Positions 35,362-44,842 are shown, counted from the first letter of the stretch. The stretch: DNA of 64,000 nt from Pseudomonadota bacterium (GCA_030145845.1 JAIXHJ010000004.1:124001-188000); one strand, 5' to 3'. Notes: generated by a model not told the origin, from the letters alone. Numbers and translations are program-made.

Positions 35362-38300
35362 ATGAGCGGTCAGAACAGCGCAACGTATTTTATCCGTCAC
35401 AGCACCACCAGCTGGATGATGCTGGTGATTCTGCTCGCCGGCGGCCTGCTCAGTTATCTGGGCCTTGGCCGGCTGGAAGATCCGCAGTTCACCATCAAGG
35501 AAGCCATGGTCATCACCTATTACTCCGGTGCCAGCCCGCTGCAGGTGGAAGAAGAAGTCACGGCACCGCTGGAAAATGCGGTGCAGTCGCTGCCTTACAT
35601 TGATTATGTTGATTCGGTATCCAAAGCCGGGTTTTCGCAGATTCACCTGAAGATCAAACCCACCTATAAATCGCACCAGTTACCCCAGATCTGGGACGAA
35701 CTGCGGCGCAGGATAAATGACAAAACCTCATCCCTGCCGCCGGGGGCCGGCACGCCCATCGTGATGGACGATTTCGGTGATGTGTACGGGGTACTGCTGG
35801 CCATTACCGGGCCGGATTACAGCTACGAAGAACTGAGCGATTATGCTGACTACCTGAAACGCGAACTGTCGGTGCTGGACGGCATCGCCAAGATTAATAT
35901 TACCGGCAGCCAGCAGGAGCAGGTGTTCATTGATATTTCGCGCGAGCGTATGACCAACCTCGGTATTCCGCTGTCGCGTCTGTATCAGCTGCTGCAGACA
36001 CAGAATACCGTGCAGAGCGCCGGCAATATCCGGGTCGGCGATGAATACATCCGCATTCATCCCACCGGCGAATTTCACAGCGTGCAGGAACTGGGCGACC
36101 TGCTGGTCAGTCAGGCGGGCTCCGATAAACTGATTTTTCTGCGCGATATCGCCACCATTTCTGCCGGCATCGCCGAAGTACCCGGCCATCTGACCAATTA
36201 CCGTGGTCAGGCCTCACTGCGTCTCGGTATCGCCTTCAATACCGGCGTCAATGTGGTGGAAGTCGGAGCGCTTCTGCGGGCAAAACTGCAGCAGCTGGAT
36301 GCTGACCGCCCGCTGGGCATTGAACTGCATACGCTGTATGACCAGCCCGCCGAAGTGGATGCCTCGTCCACCGGGTTTATTCTCAATCTGCTGGCATCGG
36401 TACTCATCGTGATTGCCGTACTGCTGGTTTTTATGGGCCTGCGGGCCGGTTTTATTATCGGCGTGATCCTGCTGCTGACCATTCTCGGCACCTTTATCGC
36501 CATGAAAACCCTGGATATCCAGCTGCACCGCATTTCCCTCGGCGCGCTGATTATTGCCCTCGGTATGCTGGTGGATAACGCGCTGGTGGTCACCGAAGGC
36601 ATTATGGTCGGCCTGCAACGCGGTCTGTCGCGTACCCGGGCGGCGTACGATATTGTGCGTCAGACCCAGTGGCCGCTGCTCGGTGCCACGGTCATCGCCG
36701 TCACCGCCTTTGCGCCGATCGGTCTGTCACCCGACTCCACCGGCGAATTTGTCGGTTCGCTGTTTTACGTGCTGCTGATTTCGCTGCTGTTCAGCTGGAT
36801 TACCGCCATCACGCTGACGCCTTTCCTCTGTCATCTGCTGTTTAAGGAACAGCCGCAAAGTGCGCAGGACAGCGATCCGTACCACGGCTTTATGTACGAT
36901 CTGTACCGCACCCTGCTGCAGCGGATGCTGCATCACCGTGGCCTGACCATGGCACTGATGCTGGCTCTGCTGGTGGTTGCGGTGGTGGGCTTCAAATTTG
37001 TTAAACAGAGCTTCTTTCCGCCATCCAACACACCCATGTTCCTGGTCGATATCTGGCTGCCGGAAGGCTCGGATATCCGCGCCACACAGGAACGGGCACT
37101 GACCATGGAAAATTATTTCCGTGATCAGGCGCATGTGGAGTTTACCGCCTCCACCGTCGGTCAGGGTGAACAGCGCTTTATGCTCACCTACGCCCCGGAA
37201 AAGCAGTATCAGGCCTATGCCCAGGTGATGGTACGGATGCAGGAACGTGAACAGATTCCCGCCCTGATTGAACAGGCACGCGACTGGGCTGCCACGGCGA
37301 TGCCGGAAGCCTTCGTGAAATTCAAGCGGCTGCAGATCGGTCCGGGATCGGCGGCCAAAATTGAAGCGCGCTTCTCCGGCCCGGACGAAGAGCAGCTGCG
37401 CCTGCTGGCCGAGCAGACCAAGGCCATTCTCTACGCCGATCCGGATACCGATAACATCCGTCACGACTGGCGGGAAAAGAAAAAGGTCATCCGCCCGGTA
37501 TTCAATGAAGACAACGCCCGCCGTGCCGGTATCAGCAAGCAGGATCTCGACGACCTGCTGCAGCTGAGTTTCTCCGGTAAAACCATCGGTCTGTACCGCG
37601 AAGGCACCACCCTGAAACCCATTGTCGCGCGGCCACCGGCGTACGAGCGGCTGGATATCAGCGGCTTATCGGAACTGCAGATCTGGAGCCCGGTGTTCAG
37701 CCGCTATATTCCCATCGGCCAGGTGGTTGAACGCTTTGATGTGGTGTTTGAAGATCCCATCATCGGCCGCCGTGACCGCAAGCGCACCATCCGCGTTTTT
37801 GCTGACCCGGCGCTGGATTCAGAGCAGACCGCCGACTCCCTGTTCCGTCGCCTGCGGCCACAGATCGAAGCCATTGATCTGCCACCGGGCTACGAACTCA
37901 GCTGGGGCGGCGAATATGAATCGTCCACCGACGCCAAGAAAAGTCTGTTTGCTTCCCTGCCAATGGGCTACCTGCTGATGTTTATTATCACCGTGCTGCT
38001 GTTCAACGAACTGCGCAGCTCGCTGGTGATCTGGGCCTGCGTGCCGCTGGCCATTATCGGCGTGACAGCCGGCATGCTGCTGCTCGGAGCCGAATTCGGC
38101 TTTATGGCGCTGCTCGGCTTCCTCAGCCTGTCGGGCATGATCATCAAAAACGGCATTGTGCTGGTGGATCAGATCCGGCTGGAACTGGATGAAGGACGGC
38201 CGCCGTATGACGCCGTGTTCCATGCCTCGGTCAGCCGTCTGCGGCCGGTTACCATGGCTGCGCTAACCACCATTCTGGGCATGCTGCCGCTGGTGTTCGA

Positions 38301-38427
38301 TCCCTTCTTCAGCGCCATGGCGGTGGTGATTGCCTTCGGCCTGGGCTTCGCCACCATCCTGACACTGGGCGTGGTGCCGGTGCTGTACGCCATGAGTCAC
38401 CGCATCGCCAGTCCGGCGCGCCACTGA
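35362..38427 (+). CDS. RND family efflux transporter, inner-membrane pump
   Basis: The 1021-residue protein has the RND layout: N-terminal helix, a large periplasmic porter region (LQVEEEVTAPLENAVQSLP), TM2-6 (LNLLASVLIVIAVLLVFMGLRAG and LIIALGMLVDNALVVTEGI, with the acidic residue of the proton relay), a second porter region, and TM8-12 (GFLSLSGMIIKNGIVLVDQI). The start ATG at 35362 is two bases after the adaptor stop, with GGGGG upstream. The sequence resembles AcrB/MexF-like drug pumps. It exports small molecules by proton antiport through a TolC channel. The substrate is not predictable. No local TetR-type regulator is found; the 208-base gap before the adaptor gene is the likely control point. 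Confidence 0.92.
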   Translation: MSGQNSATYFIRHSTTSWMMLVILLAGGLLSYLGLGRLEDPQFTIKEAMVITYYSGASPLQVEEEVTAPLENAVQSLPYIDYVDSVSKAGFSQIHLKIKPTYKSHQLPQIWDELRRRINDKTSSLPPGAGTPIVMDDFGDVYGVLLAITGPDYSYEELSDYADYLKRELSVLDGIAKINITGSQQEQVFIDISRERMTNLGIPLSRLYQLLQTQNTVQSAGNIRVGDEYIRIHPTGEFHSVQELGDLLVSQAGSDKLIFLRDIATISAGIAEVPGHLTNYRGQASLRLGIAFNTGVNVVEVGALLRAKLQQLDADRPLGIELHTLYDQPAEVDASSTGFILNLLASVLIVIAVLLVFMGLRAGFIIGVILLLTILGTFIAMKTLDIQLHRISLGALIIALGMLVDNALVVTEGIMVGLQRGLSRTRAAYDIVRQTQWPLLGATVIAVTAFAPIGLSPDSTGEFVGSLFYVLLISLLFSWITAITLTPFLCHLLFKEQPQSAQDSDPYHGFMYDLYRTLLQRMLHHRGLTMALMLALLVVAVVGFKFVKQSFFPPSNTPMFLVDIWLPEGSDIRATQERALTMENYFRDQAHVEFTASTVGQGEQRFMLTYAPEKQYQAYAQVMVRMQEREQIPALIEQARDWAATAMPEAFVKFKRLQIGPGSAAKIEARFSGPDEEQLRLLAEQTKAILYADPDTDNIRHDWREKKKVIRPVFNEDNARRAGISKQDLDDLLQLSFSGKTIGLYREGTTLKPIVARPPAYERLDISGLSELQIWSPVFSRYIPIGQVVERFDVVFEDPIIGRRDRKRTIRVFADPALDSEQTADSLFRRLRPQIEAIDLPPGYELSWGGEYESSTDAKKSLFASLPMGYLLMFIITVLLFNELRSSLVIWACVPLAIIGVTAGMLLLGAEFGFMALLGFLSLSGMIIKNGIVLVDQIRLELDEGRPPYDAVFHASVSRLRPVTMAALTTILGMLPLVFDPFFSAMAVVIAFGLGFATILTLGVVPVLYAMSHRIASPARH

Positions 38428-38472
38428 CCACAACCGCAGTCAGGCGCCGCAACAGACGCCTGACTGCCCTGC

Positions 38473-39060
38473 CTACACGCCTTGCCGGCCGAGCGCTTCC
38501 ATACGCGCAAGCAACCGCTGCAGACGAGCCGGCGGCATGGCTTCCACCATGCCGACCACCTCCGTGCGCGTCGGGCCGATGCCGGTAAACGCCAGAATAT
38601 TACGCACCAGACTGCGTAAGGTATGAGCGCGGTAAAACCAGCGGTACACCAGCCCGGGCATGCCCATGGTCACCACCACCCGTGCCGAACGGCCGTGCAG
38701 ATCCTTATGCCAGCTGCCATTTTTACCGTACTGAAAGGCAAAGCCCGGACGCAGCAGCTGCTCCAGGAATGCCTTCAGCAACGCCGGCATTCCACCCAGC
38801 CAGAGCGGATAAAAAATCACAATATGCGTCGCCCGCCGCAGTGCCTGCTGGGCCGCTCGGATATCCGCCGCCGGGTCACCGTTCTTCCACTCGTCCTCGC
38901 TGCGCAGTACCGGAAAATCCAGCGTTGCCACCTCAATCTGCTCCAGATGATGACCCGCCTGCTGTGCGCCACGGACATACGCCTCCGCCAGCCGATAGCC
39001 AAGGTGCTCCACTGAACTGTCCGGATGTCCCTGAATAATAAGAATCTGTTTTGTTGCCAT
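38473..39060 (-). CDS. NAD(P)H-quinone oxidoreductase, flavodoxin_2 fold
   Basis: The 195-residue, FMN/FAD-type flavodoxin-like fold has ILIIQGHPDSS at the phosphate loop, FYPLWLGGMPALLKAFLEQLL and MGMPGLVYRWFYRAHTLR. Close relatives are annotated as NAD(P)H dehydrogenases (KefF/MdaB/YwrO-like) that reduce quinones or related acceptors in two-electron steps. The start at 39060 has GGGAGCAGC upstream. The gene is divergent from the IsdG-like gene across 182 bases. The idea that it supplies electrons to that protein is speculative. Confidence 0.82.
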   Translation of the reverse strand: MATKQILIIQGHPDSSVEHLGYRLAEAYVRGAQQAGHHLEQIEVATLDFPVLRSEDEWKNGDPAADIRAAQQALRRATHIVIFYPLWLGGMPALLKAFLEQLLRPGFAFQYGKNGSWHKDLHGRSARVVVTMGMPGLVYRWFYRAHTLRSLVRNILAFTGIGPTRTEVVGMVEAMPPARLQRLLARMEALGRQGV

Positions 39061-39141
39061 CGCCGCTGCTCCCCTCCACTTCCCAGCAGACTAATCCTGC
39101 CGCCACAGGCATCCGTTGATACAGCGCAACAGTGTTTCTGT

Positions 39142-39170
39142 TTGACCGCCGGCCACCGCCACCGTTATGT
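39142..39170 (+). promoter_or_regulatory. Candidate sigma70 promoter for the IsdG-like gene
   Basis: TTGACC (39142-39147) and TTATGT (39165-39170) are 17 bases apart, about 73 bases before the ATG. The spacing is ideal, the -35 close to consensus and the -10 moderate. No Fur-box-like 19-mer is seen overlapping it. Confidence 0.4.
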
Positions 39171-39242
39171 TCTGCTGACGTGTTTTCAGTCAACAGCAGG
39201 CGGCTTTGAACCACCGCCAGAGACCCCGCCAGAGGAGTGACC

Positions 39243-39548
39243 ATGTACATTGCAATGAACCGTTTCAGAATCAAACCCGGTTGCGAACAGGACTTTATCG
39301 ACATCTGGAAGAACCGTGACTCCTACCTGCAGGACGTGCCCGGCTTCCGTGAATTCCATCTGCTGCAGGGCCCCGGCAACGACGACCACACCCTGTTTTC
39401 TTCCCACGCCGTATGGGATTCAGAAGCCGACTTCCTTGCCTGGACCAGGTCCGAAGCCTTCCGCAAAGCCCACGCCAATGCCGGTGGCAGCCGCAAGGAC
39501 ATCTATATGGGTCCACCACAGCTGGAGTGTTTTACTGCGGTTATCTGA
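39243..39548 (+). CDS. IsdG/HmoB-like heme-degrading monooxygenase (ABM fold)
   Basis: The 101-residue ferredoxin-like dimer fold is of the antibiotic-biosynthesis-monooxygenase type. Asn6, Trp67 and His77 sit at essentially the numbered positions of the catalytic triad known from staphylococcal IsdG (Asn7, Trp67, His77), within MNRF, FLAWTRS and KAHANAG. That favours heme cleavage over the many uncharacterised ABM proteins. The start is the ATG at 39243 after AGAGGAG; a GTG two codons earlier overlaps the ribosome site. It is monocistronic. No heme uptake genes lie nearby. The activity is inferred from the triad and not proven by context. Confidence 0.78.
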   Translation: MYIAMNRFRIKPGCEQDFIDIWKNRDSYLQDVPGFREFHLLQGPGNDDHTLFSSHAVWDSEADFLAWTRSEAFRKAHANAGGSRKDIYMGPPQLECFTAVI

Positions 39549-39584
39549 CCAGGGGCAGAAACGCCCTGTGTTGAAAGAAAAAAG

Positions 39585-39613
39585 CAAACAGGCACCCGAA
39601 GGTGCCTGTTCTG
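39585..39613. terminator. Bidirectional rho-independent terminator
   Basis: AACAGGCACC (39587-39596) pairs with GGTGCCTGTT (39601-39610) across CGAA. The minus strand has TTTGCTTTTTT after the stem, and the plus strand has CTGTTT. It serves the convergent IsdG-like gene and ammonium transporter gene. Confidence 0.85.
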
Positions 39614-39637
39614 TTTAACGCTTAAGCCACATTGCGC

Positions 39638-40876
39638 TCAGTCTTCACTGGTGGCGACAATCTTATGGATCGTCAGGTCGGCACCGTTGAATTCCTGCTC
39701 TTCATCCAGACGGATGCCACTGATGGCCTTTATCAGGCCGTAAACAATAAAGCCACCGATCAAAGCCACCAGAATACCGGCAAGGGTGCCGAGAATCTGC
39801 GACATCAGGCTGACGCCACCGAGACCGCCCAGCGCTTCAGCGCCGAAGATACCGGCGGCAATCCCACCCCAGGCGCCGCACAGGCCATGCAGCGGCCAGA
39901 CACCAAGCACATCATCAAATCTGGGGAAGCGGTTCTGCGCCAGCGTGAACACGAACACAAACAGTGCGCCGGCCACCCCACCGACAATCAATGAACCGAG
40001 CGGGTGCATAATATCGGAACCGGCACACACCGCCACCAGGCCCGCCAGCGGACCGTTATGAATAAAGCCGGGGTCATTTTTACCCACCAGCATGGCAACG
40101 ATGGTACCGCCCACCATGGCCATCAGGCTGTTCACTGCGACCAGACCGGAAATGCCATCCAGCGTCTGGGCTGACATCACGTTAAAACCGAACCAGCCGA
40201 CCACCAGCACCCAGGCTCCCAGCGCCAGAAACGGTATATTTGACGGGGCAAAGGCCACGACGCGGCCATCACGGTAACGGCCCTTACGCGAGCCCAGCAG
40301 GTAGACGGCAGAAAAGGCAATCCAGCCGCCAACGCCATGCACCACCACAGAACCGGCAAAATCATGAAAGCCGGCACCAAAGCTGTTTTCCAGCCAGCTC
40401 TGGAAAGCAAAACCGAACACGCTGTTGCCGTTCCAGATCAGGCCTTCAAAGAACGGATAAACAAAGGCGACGGTCAGCGCCGACGCCAGCAGAATCGGAT
40501 AGAACTTCGCCCGCTCGGCAATACCGCCGGACACAATTGCCGGAATGGCGGCGGCAAAGGTCAGCAGGAAGAAGAATTTGACCAGATAGTAGCCGTTATT
40601 GGCGATCAGCTGGTCAGCCCCGCTGAAGAAATTGACCCCGTAGGCAATCTGATAGCCGATAAAGAAATAGGCCAGGGTCGAGACGGCGAAATCGGTAATA
40701 ATTTTAACCAGTGCATTGACCTGGTTTTTGTGGCGCACGGTACCTACTTCAAGAAAAGCAAAACCCGCGTGCATGGCCAGCACCATCACGGCACCGATCA
40801 GAATAAACAGGGTGTTGGCGCTCTGCATTAACGTCTCAACGGCGCTGTTAATGCTGCTCACGTCGATTGTTTCCAC
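39638..40876 (-). CDS. amtB: Ammonium transporter
   Basis: The protein has 412 residues with eleven membrane segments typical of Amt/MEP/Rh. It has the pore twin-His regions (DFAGSVVVHGVGG and VWPLHGLCGAWGG), the Phe-gate region GGIAERAKF, and NDPGFIHNGPLAGLVAVCAGSDI. The chosen start is the GTG at 40876, eight bases after an AGGA; a GTG four codons upstream lies on the ribosome site itself. No glnK gene is next to it, although amtB is usually paired with glnK, and no obvious sigma54 (-24/-12) element is seen upstream. It transports ammonium under nitrogen limitation. Confidence 0.92.
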   Translation of the reverse strand: METIDVSSINSAVETLMQSANTLFILIGAVMVLAMHAGFAFLEVGTVRHKNQVNALVKIITDFAVSTLAYFFIGYQIAYGVNFFSGADQLIANNGYYLVKFFFLLTFAAAIPAIVSGGIAERAKFYPILLASALTVAFVYPFFEGLIWNGNSVFGFAFQSWLENSFGAGFHDFAGSVVVHGVGGWIAFSAVYLLGSRKGRYRDGRVVAFAPSNIPFLALGAWVLVVGWFGFNVMSAQTLDGISGLVAVNSLMAMVGGTIVAMLVGKNDPGFIHNGPLAGLVAVCAGSDIMHPLGSLIVGGVAGALFVFVFTLAQNRFPRFDDVLGVWPLHGLCGAWGGIAAGIFGAEALGGLGGVSLMSQILGTLAGILVALIGGFIVYGLIKAISGIRLDEEQEFNGADLTIHKIVATSED

Positions 40877-41111
40877 CTTGATCCTCACTCTTGTTCTGTT
40901 TTGTGATCGTCAGCCTCCGCCCGGCAAACGCCCCGGCAGAGTGCCCGGAATACAGAATCACACCACAAACGGGCACAAAGGCATTCCGGACACCCGATTT
41001 AGCAGGTTCCGTACCAGAATTGTCATCTTTGCGTCATGCGAGTGGGTCAAAGAAGGATGTTTCTGCACACTTCCAGTGCCGTCGGGCGCTGGAGGCGTGC
41101 AGTTTTCAGGG

Positions 41112-43256
41112 TCAACGGTAAGAAATATGGAAGCAGTGGTGAATATTCGGCCGCCGGGCGAAGTCAAATGGCACCGACTTGGAACTTACATTCTTAATAT
41201 CGAACTCTTTTAGTGCATCTCCATCCATGTCAAAGCGGCGCAGGTTGGTGGAAAAGATCAGCTTTCCGCCCGGATTCAGACAACGCATGGCATCACGGAT
41301 CAGCGTGACGTGATCACGCTGGATATCCAGCACCCCTTCCATCCGTTTTGAGTTGGAGAACGTCGGCGGGTCCATAAAGATCAGGTCGAAGCGTTCATTG
41401 CAGTCTTTCAGCCACTGCAGACAGTCGGCCTGTACAAAGTCATGCGCATCCGCTGCCAGTCCGTTCAGGACAAAGTTTTCCCGTCCCCAGTTCAGGTAGG
41501 TACGGGACATATCCACGCTGGTACAGTGCGCACCGGCCACCGCGGCATGCACACTGGCGGTGGCGGTATAACAGAACAGATTGAGAAAACGCTTACCGGC
41601 GGCCTCAGCAGCGATCTGCAGGCGCGTTGGCCGGTGGTCAAGGAACAGCCCGGTATCCAGGTAATCCTTCAGATTCACGCGCAGCTTCACCTGCCCTTCC
41701 TGTACGGTGAAGAAATGCTTCTCAGCGTTCTGCTTTTCGTACTGTTTATGGCCGCTCTGGCGTTCACGGCGCTTGAGCACGATCTGCTCCGCCGGCACGC
41801 CGGTAACTTCCGGCAGCACGGCCAGCACATCCAGCAGGCGGCGCTCGGCCTTCGCTTCATCCACGGACTTCGGCGGTACGTATTCCTGCACGTGCAGCCA
41901 GTCGTCATAGCGGTCAACCGCCACCGCGTATTCCGGGATATCGGCATCGTACAGCCGGTAGCAGTGCACCGCTTCACGCCGTGCCCACTTCTGCAGCGGT
42001 TTCAGGTTCTTTTTCAGACGGTTGGCGAACGCCTCCACCGGACCACGGATCATTGATGGCTGAGGTAATGAGGAACGCTCATCAGCCGCGCCGAACAACA
42101 GCAGCTGGGTATCGATCTTACCGTTCATCAGCCGGTAGCGTTTTTCCAGCGGCCGGCGGATGCTTTTTGCCAGATCGACGTTGGCGGTGAACACCGCCAG
42201 CCGCCACTCCGGCATGCCCATGGCCGCATCGTGCAGCTGCTGATACAGAGGCGCCAGCTGTGGCAGTTCGCTGAGCCGTTCGCCGTACGGCGGGTTACAG
42301 ACCAGCAGACCGCCTTGTTCAATGGTTTCTTTCTGAATACGCAGCTGATCGACCGGCCGGCGTTCAAAATGGATACGTCCGGCCAGCGCGGAACGCGCCA
42401 GGTTACCATTGGCGGCATTGAGCTGCTCGGCATCAATATCGAAGCCATACAGACGGTTGCTCATCGCCTTCAGGCCGGCAGTCCGGCGCTGACGGGCTTC
42501 TTCCACCGCCGCCAGCCAGGTTTCGTGCTGGTGTTGTTTCCAGCTCTCAAAGCCCCACTTACGCCGGTTCAGGCCCGGCGCAATATCGGCCGCCATCATC
42601 CCGGCTTCCATCAGCAGAGTCCCGGAACCACACATAGGATCCACCAGATGCCCGCCCTGCGTGGCCAGTTGCGGCCAGCCGGCACGGATCAGGATGGCAG
42701 CGGCGAGGTTTTCTTTCAGCGGCGCCTTACCCGGCTGCAGGCGGTAACCACGGCGGTGCAGACTCTCGCCACTGACATTCAGATAGAGGAAGAGCTTGCC
42801 CTTGCGCAGCTGGGCTTCGATGCGGATATCGCCGTCTTTGTCCACCGACGGCCGGTTACCGGTATCGTCACGGAAACGGTCGACGATGGCGTCTTTGATC
42901 TTCTGGGCACCAAACTGGGTGTTGTTGATAAAGGGTGTGCGCCCATGGAAATCAATGCGGAAGGTAGCCTTCAGCGGAAACACCGCCGGCCAGTCGACAT
43001 TCCGCGCCGTTTCGTAGAGTTCCTCAACATTGTCTACCTGACTTTCCTGTAACGGCAGCAGCAAGCGGGAAGCCAGCCGGCTCCACAGACAGAAACGGTA
43101 GGCCAGCGCCAGATCGCCGCGCCAGATCACGCCGAGGTGCGTTTCCCGTTCAACTTCGCCGCCTAAGTGCCTGATTTCATCAGCCAGCAACGACTCCAGC
43201 CCCTTGGCACAACTGGCCAGCCAGGTCATCGGCGTATTCTGGGTGTCATTTTGCAT
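41112..43256 (-). CDS. rlmKL: Bifunctional 23S rRNA methyltransferase (m2G2445 / m7G2069)
   Basis: The protein has about 714 residues. The N-terminal half has a THUMP domain and an N2-guanine methyltransferase with VDPMCGSGTLLMEAG and LLVCNPPYGERL. The C-terminal half is the RlmK class methyltransferase with RFLNLFCYTATASVHAA and LIFMDPPTFSNSKRM. E. coli RlmL has the same fused layout and length. It modifies G2445 and G2069 in domain V of 23S rRNA. The start ATG at 43256 is preferred, since a GTG two codons upstream has weaker spacing; the difference is two residues. It is divergent from rmf and upstream of the ammonium transporter on the same strand. Confidence 0.93.
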   Translation of the reverse strand: MQNDTQNTPMTWLASCAKGLESLLADEIRHLGGEVERETHLGVIWRGDLALAYRFCLWSRLASRLLLPLQESQVDNVEELYETARNVDWPAVFPLKATFRIDFHGRTPFINNTQFGAQKIKDAIVDRFRDDTGNRPSVDKDGDIRIEAQLRKGKLFLYLNVSGESLHRRGYRLQPGKAPLKENLAAAILIRAGWPQLATQGGHLVDPMCGSGTLLMEAGMMAADIAPGLNRRKWGFESWKQHQHETWLAAVEEARQRRTAGLKAMSNRLYGFDIDAEQLNAANGNLARSALAGRIHFERRPVDQLRIQKETIEQGGLLVCNPPYGERLSELPQLAPLYQQLHDAAMGMPEWRLAVFTANVDLAKSIRRPLEKRYRLMNGKIDTQLLLFGAADERSSLPQPSMIRGPVEAFANRLKKNLKPLQKWARREAVHCYRLYDADIPEYAVAVDRYDDWLHVQEYVPPKSVDEAKAERRLLDVLAVLPEVTGVPAEQIVLKRRERQSGHKQYEKQNAEKHFFTVQEGQVKLRVNLKDYLDTGLFLDHRPTRLQIAAEAAGKRFLNLFCYTATASVHAAVAGAHCTSVDMSRTYLNWGRENFVLNGLAADAHDFVQADCLQWLKDCNERFDLIFMDPPTFSNSKRMEGVLDIQRDHVTLIRDAMRCLNPGGKLIFSTNLRRFDMDGDALKEFDIKNVSSKSVPFDFARRPNIHHCFHISYR

Positions 43257-43437
43257 GTCCACAAACCCTGTTCCGTCAAATAGCGTATAGCTGTAACAAA
43301 AGCGACGCTTATAAGTAATAAATAATTAACAATCGCCGTCCGGCTTTGTTAGAACTGTTGTTGGTCAGCGCAACTTTGCCGCTGAAGTGACCTCACAGTA
43401 AGTACAAGAAGCCAAAAACCAAGCGAGGATGCTTTCT

Positions 43438-43632
43438 ATGAAAAAACAGAAACGCGACATGCAGGAAAGAGCTTTTGCACGTGGTTATCGCGCGGGGGTA
43501 CAGCGCCGTTCAAAAGATCTGGCTCCACCGGGGCCGAACCGGGATGCCTGGCTCGCAGGCTGGCGTTCCGGCCGGGCTGACAACTGGGATGGTTATACCG
43601 GCGTTTCTGGTATTCATAAAATCGCTGTCTGA
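43438..43632 (+). CDS. rmf: Ribosome modulation factor
   Basis: The 64-residue protein is highly basic, with the RMF signature MKKQKRDMQERAFARGYRAGVQRRSKD and NRDAWLAGWRSGRADN. In stationary phase RMF dimerises 70S ribosomes into inactive 100S particles. The start at 43438 is preferred over the ATG at 43429 because the GAGG ribosome site is too close to the latter. The flanking gene order (rlmKL divergent, pyrD downstream and convergent) is shared with pseudomonads. Two hairpins follow the gene. Confidence 0.95.
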   Translation: MKKQKRDMQERAFARGYRAGVQRRSKDLAPPGPNRDAWLAGWRSGRADNWDGYTGVSGIHKIAV

Positions 43633-43661
43633 TCCAAACGGGCCTGCGCCCGCTCTCCGAA

Positions 43662-43680
43662 GCTTCCCCCTCAGGGAAGC
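43662..43680 (+). other. First of two tandem 3'-UTR hairpins behind rmf
   Basis: GCTTCCC (43662-43668) pairs with GGGAAGC (43674-43680) across a 5-base loop, three bases before the terminator stem. It has no T tract of its own and could protect the mRNA 3' end. Confidence 0.55.
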
Positions 43681-43682
43681 AA

Positions 43683-43706
43683 AGCCCTGCTCTGCAGGGC
43701 TTTTTT
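43683..43706 (+). terminator. Rho-independent terminator of rmf
   Basis: AGCCCTGC (43683-43690) pairs with GCAGGGCT (43694-43701) across a 3-base loop, followed by TTTTTT (the last base of the stem begins the run). This is a strong intrinsic terminator, only eight bases from the convergent pyrD stop. Confidence 0.9.
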
Positions 43707-43713
43707 ATGCCTG

Positions 43714-44745
43714 TCAGCTTTCTGAGCGTAACGCCGCAATGGCATCCACCGCTTCCGCAATCAGCTGCGGGCCACGATAGATAAAGCCGCTGTATATCTG
43801 CACCAGCTGCGCACCGGCACGGATTTTCTCTGCCGCCCCGGCACCATCCAGAATACCGCCAACGCCGATCACCGGCAGTTTGCCCGCCAGAGCCTCGCAC
43901 AGATGGCTGACAGTTTCGGTGGCCAGGTCTTCCAGCGGCGCGCCACTGAGGCCGCCCTGTTCGTCCGCATAACGCAGCCCTTCAACCCCTTCGCGTGACA
44001 GCGTGGTGTTGGTGGCAATCACACCATCAATACCGCTGTTGACCAGGGTATCGGCCACCAGATGGATATCGTCTTCTTCCATATCCGGGGCAATTTTGAC
44101 AAACACCGGCTTGTAACCGAATTCCGCCGCCAGCTGCTGCTGACGCTCTTTGATCGGGTCAAGCAGCTCTCGCAGCGAATCACCGAACTGCAGCGTGCGC
44201 AGTCCCGGCGTGTTGGGCGAGGAAATATTCACCGTCACATAGGTGGCGTGTTCATACACTTTATCAAGGCAGGCCAGGTAATCAGAGGCTGCATCTTCCA
44301 CCGCCGTATCGAAGTTCTTGCCGATATTGATGCCCAGCACACCGTCGTAATGGCAGGCTTTGACCCGTTCCACCAGATGGTCAACGCCTTTGTTGTTGAA
44401 ACCCATACGGTTGATGATGGCCTGACGTTCCGGCAGACGGAACAGACGCGGCTTCGGATTGCCCGGCTGCGGACGCGGGGTGACGGTACCGATTTCGATA
44501 AAGCCGAAGCCCAGACGGGCAAAGGCGTCGATATAGTCACCGTTTTTATCCAGACCTGCGGCCAGACCGACCGGATTAGGGAACTGAATACCGGCCACTT
44601 CCACCGGCAGCCCGGCCACCTGGGGGGCCAGAAACTTCAGCAGTCCGAGACGCTCACTGGCGCCCAGCATATCGAGTCCCAGTTCATGGGATGTTTCGCC
44701 ATTCAGGCGGAACATAACGGCGCGACTCAGACTATACCAATCCAT
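43714..44745 (-). CDS. pyrD: Dihydroorotate dehydrogenase (quinone), class 2
   Basis: The 343-residue protein oxidises dihydroorotate to orotate in pyrimidine synthesis, passing electrons to membrane quinones. The N-terminal amphipathic helix ([22 protein letters not shown]) marks class 2 enzymes. FMN and substrate motifs are [53 protein letters not shown] and [15 protein letters not shown]. The catalytic base is Ser in class 2 enzymes, consistent with NISSPNT. The start at 44745 follows GAGGTTGGTT; eleven extra residues upstream are not supported. Confidence 0.95.
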   Translation of the reverse strand: MDWYSLSRAVMFRLNGETSHELGLDMLGASERLGLLKFLAPQVAGLPVEVAGIQFPNPVGLAAGLDKNGDYIDAFARLGFGFIEIGTVTPRPQPGNPKPRLFRLPERQAIINRMGFNNKGVDHLVERVKACHYDGVLGINIGKNFDTAVEDAASDYLACLDKVYEHATYVTVNISSPNTPGLRTLQFGDSLRELLDPIKERQQQLAAEFGYKPVFVKIAPDMEEDDIHLVADTLVNSGIDGVIATNTTLSREGVEGLRYADEQGGLSGAPLEDLATETVSHLCEALAGKLPVIGVGGILDGAGAAEKIRAGAQLVQIYSGFIYRGPQLIAEAVDAIAALRSES

Positions 44746-44842
44746 AACCAACCTCTGTATACGTGAAACCGGCGGCATTATATGTCAGAGCAGGGCCGCT
44801 GTAGACGACCGGGGACAAAAAAGATCCACTTGCGGGAAATAT

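Noticed and set aside
40877-41111. Possible sigma54 promoter for the ammonium transporter
   Set aside because: I searched for TGGCAC-N5-TTGCA on the minus strand and found only matches with wrong spacing.
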